Positions 12,772 to 15,013 of a DNA stretch of 15,013 nucleotides are shown piece after piece. The DNA comes from a bacterium (lineage in GTDB: Bacteria; UBA6262; WVXT01): contig DATKVN010000072.1 of the NCBI GenBank assembly GCA_035530055.1, positions 1 through 15,013 on the forward strand, given 5' to 3'. Numbering within the stretch: the first letter of the stretch is position 1; every line of letters starts with the position of its first letter. The translations under genes and the position numbers were made by a program. The notes beneath the pieces are model-generated. The model did no database searches and was not told the origin of the DNA. It worked only from the letters and a program-made list of their open reading frames with translations.

Positions 12772-15013
12772 ATGAGAACAAAGAATAAAACAATGGATTC
12801 TAATAATGCTTGTGCCAAAGAAAAACTAAAACCGTGGTTAGTAGGTTTAGTAGTTCTAATTGTCATTGTGATAGGTTGGATAGTGTTAGGTAAAGGATGG
12901 AAAAGCAGGGAACCTGTCTGGGAAGACAGGATGTTTTTGGGCAAGACAAATCTTCCTGCTGGAATCAAGTCAGGGAATAAACCTAATCAGGCCACTATCA
13001 GGATACCACAGGATTCCTATCATAATGTTGTGGAATTAGTAAAACCAGCCGTTGTGGGAATTAGCCTGCCCAATGCTCAACCATTTTTCCAGCAATGGGG
13101 AGCAATGGAAACTCAAACGCCTGATTTGGCATGGCGTAAATGTCCTGGCTGTGGTTGGGTAATTATTGACCATCCGGAAAACCCGTTAGCTCCAATTCTC
13201 TGTCCCAATTGCGGAGCGGTCATAGTGCAAAACCCACAAGTACAGAAACAAGCATGGTTGTCACCTTCCCCAGGGAATGCAGGACCACTTTTTCAGAAAT
13301 GGGGAGTGATGGGAAATCAAATCCCTGATTTGGCATGGCGTAAATGTCCTCACTGTGGTTGGGTAACTGTCGAACCACCTGAAAGGCCGTTAGCTCCAAT
13401 TCTCTGTCCTAATTGCGGAGCGGTCATAGGCCAGAACCCACAGGTCCAAAATCAAGCATGGTTGCCACCTTCCCAATTGCCGCAGGGACAGATGCAGGCT
13501 TGGGGTATAAGAGGGCAAGGATTTGGTTCGAATGTCCTTACTATGTTTTGTCCCAATTGTGGAATGAAAGTAACGCGCCAGCCAGGTGTTCCCTGGTCCT
13601 CAATTACCTGTCCCAATTGCGGTTCGTCGATGTTCTGTCCCCGCTTACCAAATAACCCGCTTCCAGGACAACAACAGGTTTGGATGCAACCTACGGCGCA
13701 ACAAGCCCCACCCGTGGTCATTCAGAATGCACCTCTGCCTTCCATTGGCCAGGGAGCAGTTATGCCAGGATTTCAGGGTCTGGGTTCTGGCGTAATTGTT
13801 TCTAAAAGAGGATATGTATTGACTAATTCACATCTTGTTTCAGGACAGAGGTTTGTTACGGTGACGTTGTTTACTGCACAGGGACAGAGAAGTTTCAAAG
13901 GTCAGATAGTTGCCCAGGCATCTGACCGCGATCTGGCTATCGTAAAAATAGACCCGCAGAATATCGACTTACCGGTTGTGCCTACAGGAAATTCCGATGC
14001 AGTTCAAGTAGGTGATACGGTTTTAGCCTTTGGTAATCCCTTCGGTTTATCCCAAACAGTAACGTCGGGCATAGTCAGTGCGGTAAGGGCCTTCACGGTC
14101 ATTGAGGGACATCAACTTAATAACCTCATCCAGACAGATGCTCCCATAAACCAGGGCAATTCCGGCGGTCCGTTGGTCAATCTACGCGGTGAAGTTATCG
14201 GGATAAATACAGCAATTTATTCCCCTACTCAAACACACACGGGATTAGGTTTTGCTGTAGCAATAAATCAGGCAAAAGAGGTGTTTAGCAGTTATATGGA
14301 TGGGTCTACCCGAAAAGTTGCCATGCAATTCTTAGGTTACCCCAGTCCCAGAGCATATCTGATGGCTGGGCGACAAAAACAACCTAACACGAGAGTACCG
14401 GAAGATGCACCCTCCTGGCTGGGTGTAAACATACAAATTTTAAACGATGTTCTCGCTGAACAGATGAATGTTCCGGTAGACAGGGGCATTCTGATAAATG
14501 AGGTTTATGCTAATTCACCGGCTGCCGAAGCGGGATTAAAACGCGGGGATGTAATCATTCGTTTTGATGGCAAAAGAATTACTGATGAAACGCAAATAAG
14601 AACTTTGTTAGCAAAGAAGAAACCCGGCGATAAGGTCAAGTTGACCATACTGCGGGGAAGAAAACGTCTGGATATTAAACTTGAGACTGCGGGGGGTGGC
14701 TGGGGGCAAGCTCAACCGGCAGCCATACAAAATAAATCGATTAATCTATTGAAAAATGCGGAAATAGAAACCGGGAGTGCGGAAATCGTCTCCCTGGGAA
14801 TTGCTGCGATTACCATCACTCCAGAAATCGCATTTACTTATGGTTTACCGAAAGACGCCAGGGGGATAATTGCCACTGAAACAGAAGGTTTGGCATTAAA
14901 CTGCGGAATAAAAGATGGTGACATAATTAAGAAAGCGAATAATAAATCGACCCCTGATTTGGTAAGTTTCTTAAAAGCAATAAAGAAAGGAGATTTATCC
15001 AGAGGTATCCCTT
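12772..15013 (+). CDS. mamE: HtrA/MamE-like membrane-anchored serine protease with zinc-ribbon repeats and PDZ domains (partial, 3' end outside window)
   Basis: At least 747 residues are open to the window's end. An N-terminal anchor helix spans 22-40. SYHNVVELVKPAVVGIS (about 86-102) looks like the start of an HtrA protease barrel. A long insertion (about 104-325) then carries three CxxC...CxxC modules: C124/127/144/147, C192/195/212/215 and C260/263/280/283. The barrel resumes with GLGSGVIVS. The catalytic triad is present as H354 (LTNSHLV), D387 (DRDLAIVKI) and S464 (GNSGGP), with DegP-like spacing. A PDZ domain follows (about 549-640), and a second begins near 665 and is cut by the window edge. 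MamE proteins share the anchor-protease-PDZ plan but carry CxxCH haem motifs, which are absent here. A general DegP/DegS relative is the alternative. CGGAG at about 12758 is a modest ribosome site. Confidence 0.75.
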   Translation, partial: MRTKNKTMDSNNACAKEKLKPWLVGLVVLIVIVIGWIVLGKGWKSREPVWEDRMFLGKTNLPAGIKSGNKPNQATIRIPQDSYHNVVELVKPAVVGISLPNAQPFFQQWGAMETQTPDLAWRKCPGCGWVIIDHPENPLAPILCPNCGAVIVQNPQVQKQAWLSPSPGNAGPLFQKWGVMGNQIPDLAWRKCPHCGWVTVEPPERPLAPILCPNCGAVIGQNPQVQNQAWLPPSQLPQGQMQAWGIRGQGFGSNVLTMFCPNCGMKVTRQPGVPWSSITCPNCGSSMFCPRLPNNPLPGQQQVWMQPTAQQAPPVVIQNAPLPSIGQGAVMPGFQGLGSGVIVSKRGYVLTNSHLVSGQRFVTVTLFTAQGQRSFKGQIVAQASDRDLAIVKIDPQNIDLPVVPTGNSDAVQVGDTVLAFGNPFGLSQTVTSGIVSAVRAFTVIEGHQLNNLIQTDAPINQGNSGGPLVNLRGEVIGINTAIYSPTQTHTGLGFAVAINQAKEVFSSYMDGSTRKVAMQFLGYPSPRAYLMAGRQKQPNTRVPEDAPSWLGVNIQILNDVLAEQMNVPVDRGILINEVYANSPAAEAGLKRGDVIIRFDGKRITDETQIRTLLAKKKPGDKVKLTILRGRKRLDIKLETAGGGWGQAQPAAIQNKSINLLKNAEIETGSAEIVSLGIAAITITPEIAFTYGLPKDARGIIATETEGLALNCGIKDGDIIKKANNKSTPDLVSFLKAIKKGDLSRGIP
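13081..13488 (+). repeat. In-frame 204-bp tandem duplication within the MamE-like gene
   Basis: Units 13081-13284 and 13285-13488 are near-identical in long blocks, for example GATTTGGCATGGCGTAAATG and GTTAGCTCCAATTCTCTGTC. The period is exactly 68 codons. Each unit encodes one CP-x-CGW...CPNCGA zinc-ribbon-like module plus a Pro/Gln-rich linker. The high DNA identity points to a recent duplication. Confidence 0.9.

Noticed and set aside
13413-13795. Short open frames on both strands over the zinc-ribbon region
   Set aside because: They are shadows of the long + frame from 12772, which runs without a stop to the window edge and has continuous domain homology.

Overview
The window reads as part of a chromosome of an uncultivated, moderately AT-rich Gram-negative-type bacterium. 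Supporting signs are a very large PAS/GAF hybrid histidine kinase, sigma-54 regulation, HD-GYP signalling and mosaic extragenic palindromes. All supported genes are on the + strand. The phylum cannot be fixed from this sequence. Magnetotactic lineages outside the Alphaproteobacteria (Omnitrophota, Nitrospirota, Desulfobacterota) would fit the gene content, but that is inference.

Region 1 (30-6829) is regulatory. It holds an XRE-cupin repressor-type regulator, a 1125-residue hybrid histidine kinase, a dense REP-like palindrome cassette (4038-4177), an HD-GYP protein with a degenerate receiver and a C-terminal zinc ribbon, and, 14 bp downstream, a sigma-54 enhancer-binding protein (EBP). The EBP receiver has lost its phosphorylation residues.

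Region 2 (6830-7129) is a 300-bp intergenic stretch. It ends with a near-consensus sigma-54 -24/-12 promoter (7071-7086) and has an inverted repeat near its start that could be the EBP binding site.

Region 3 (7130-15013) is a co-directional run that probably starts at that promoter. In order it encodes an amphipathic/coiled-coil HEAT protein, a Cys-rich NifX-like protein, a TM2-type membrane protein, a ParA ATPase overlapping a very basic AT-hook-like protein, and a Gly-rich membrane peptide. These are followed by two paralogous TPR proteins of MamA length, a LemA/MamQ-like protein, a 60-residue MamI-like membrane protein, and an HtrA/MamE-like protease (catalytic triad present, at least one full PDZ) that runs off the window. 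The order TPR-TPR-LemA-MamI-HtrA/PDZ is most simply read as a divergent magnetosome (mam-like) cluster.

Working model (inference): a non-phosphorylated EBP, perhaps linked to cyclic-di-GMP through its HD-GYP partner, turns on an organelle operon in which ParA and its basic partner position the compartment. The MamE-like protease is unusual in carrying three CxxC...CxxC zinc-ribbon-like modules, two of them a 68-codon tandem duplication, instead of CxxCH haem motifs. mamB, mamM, mamK and mamP are not in this window, so the magnetosome reading depends on the flanking DNA.
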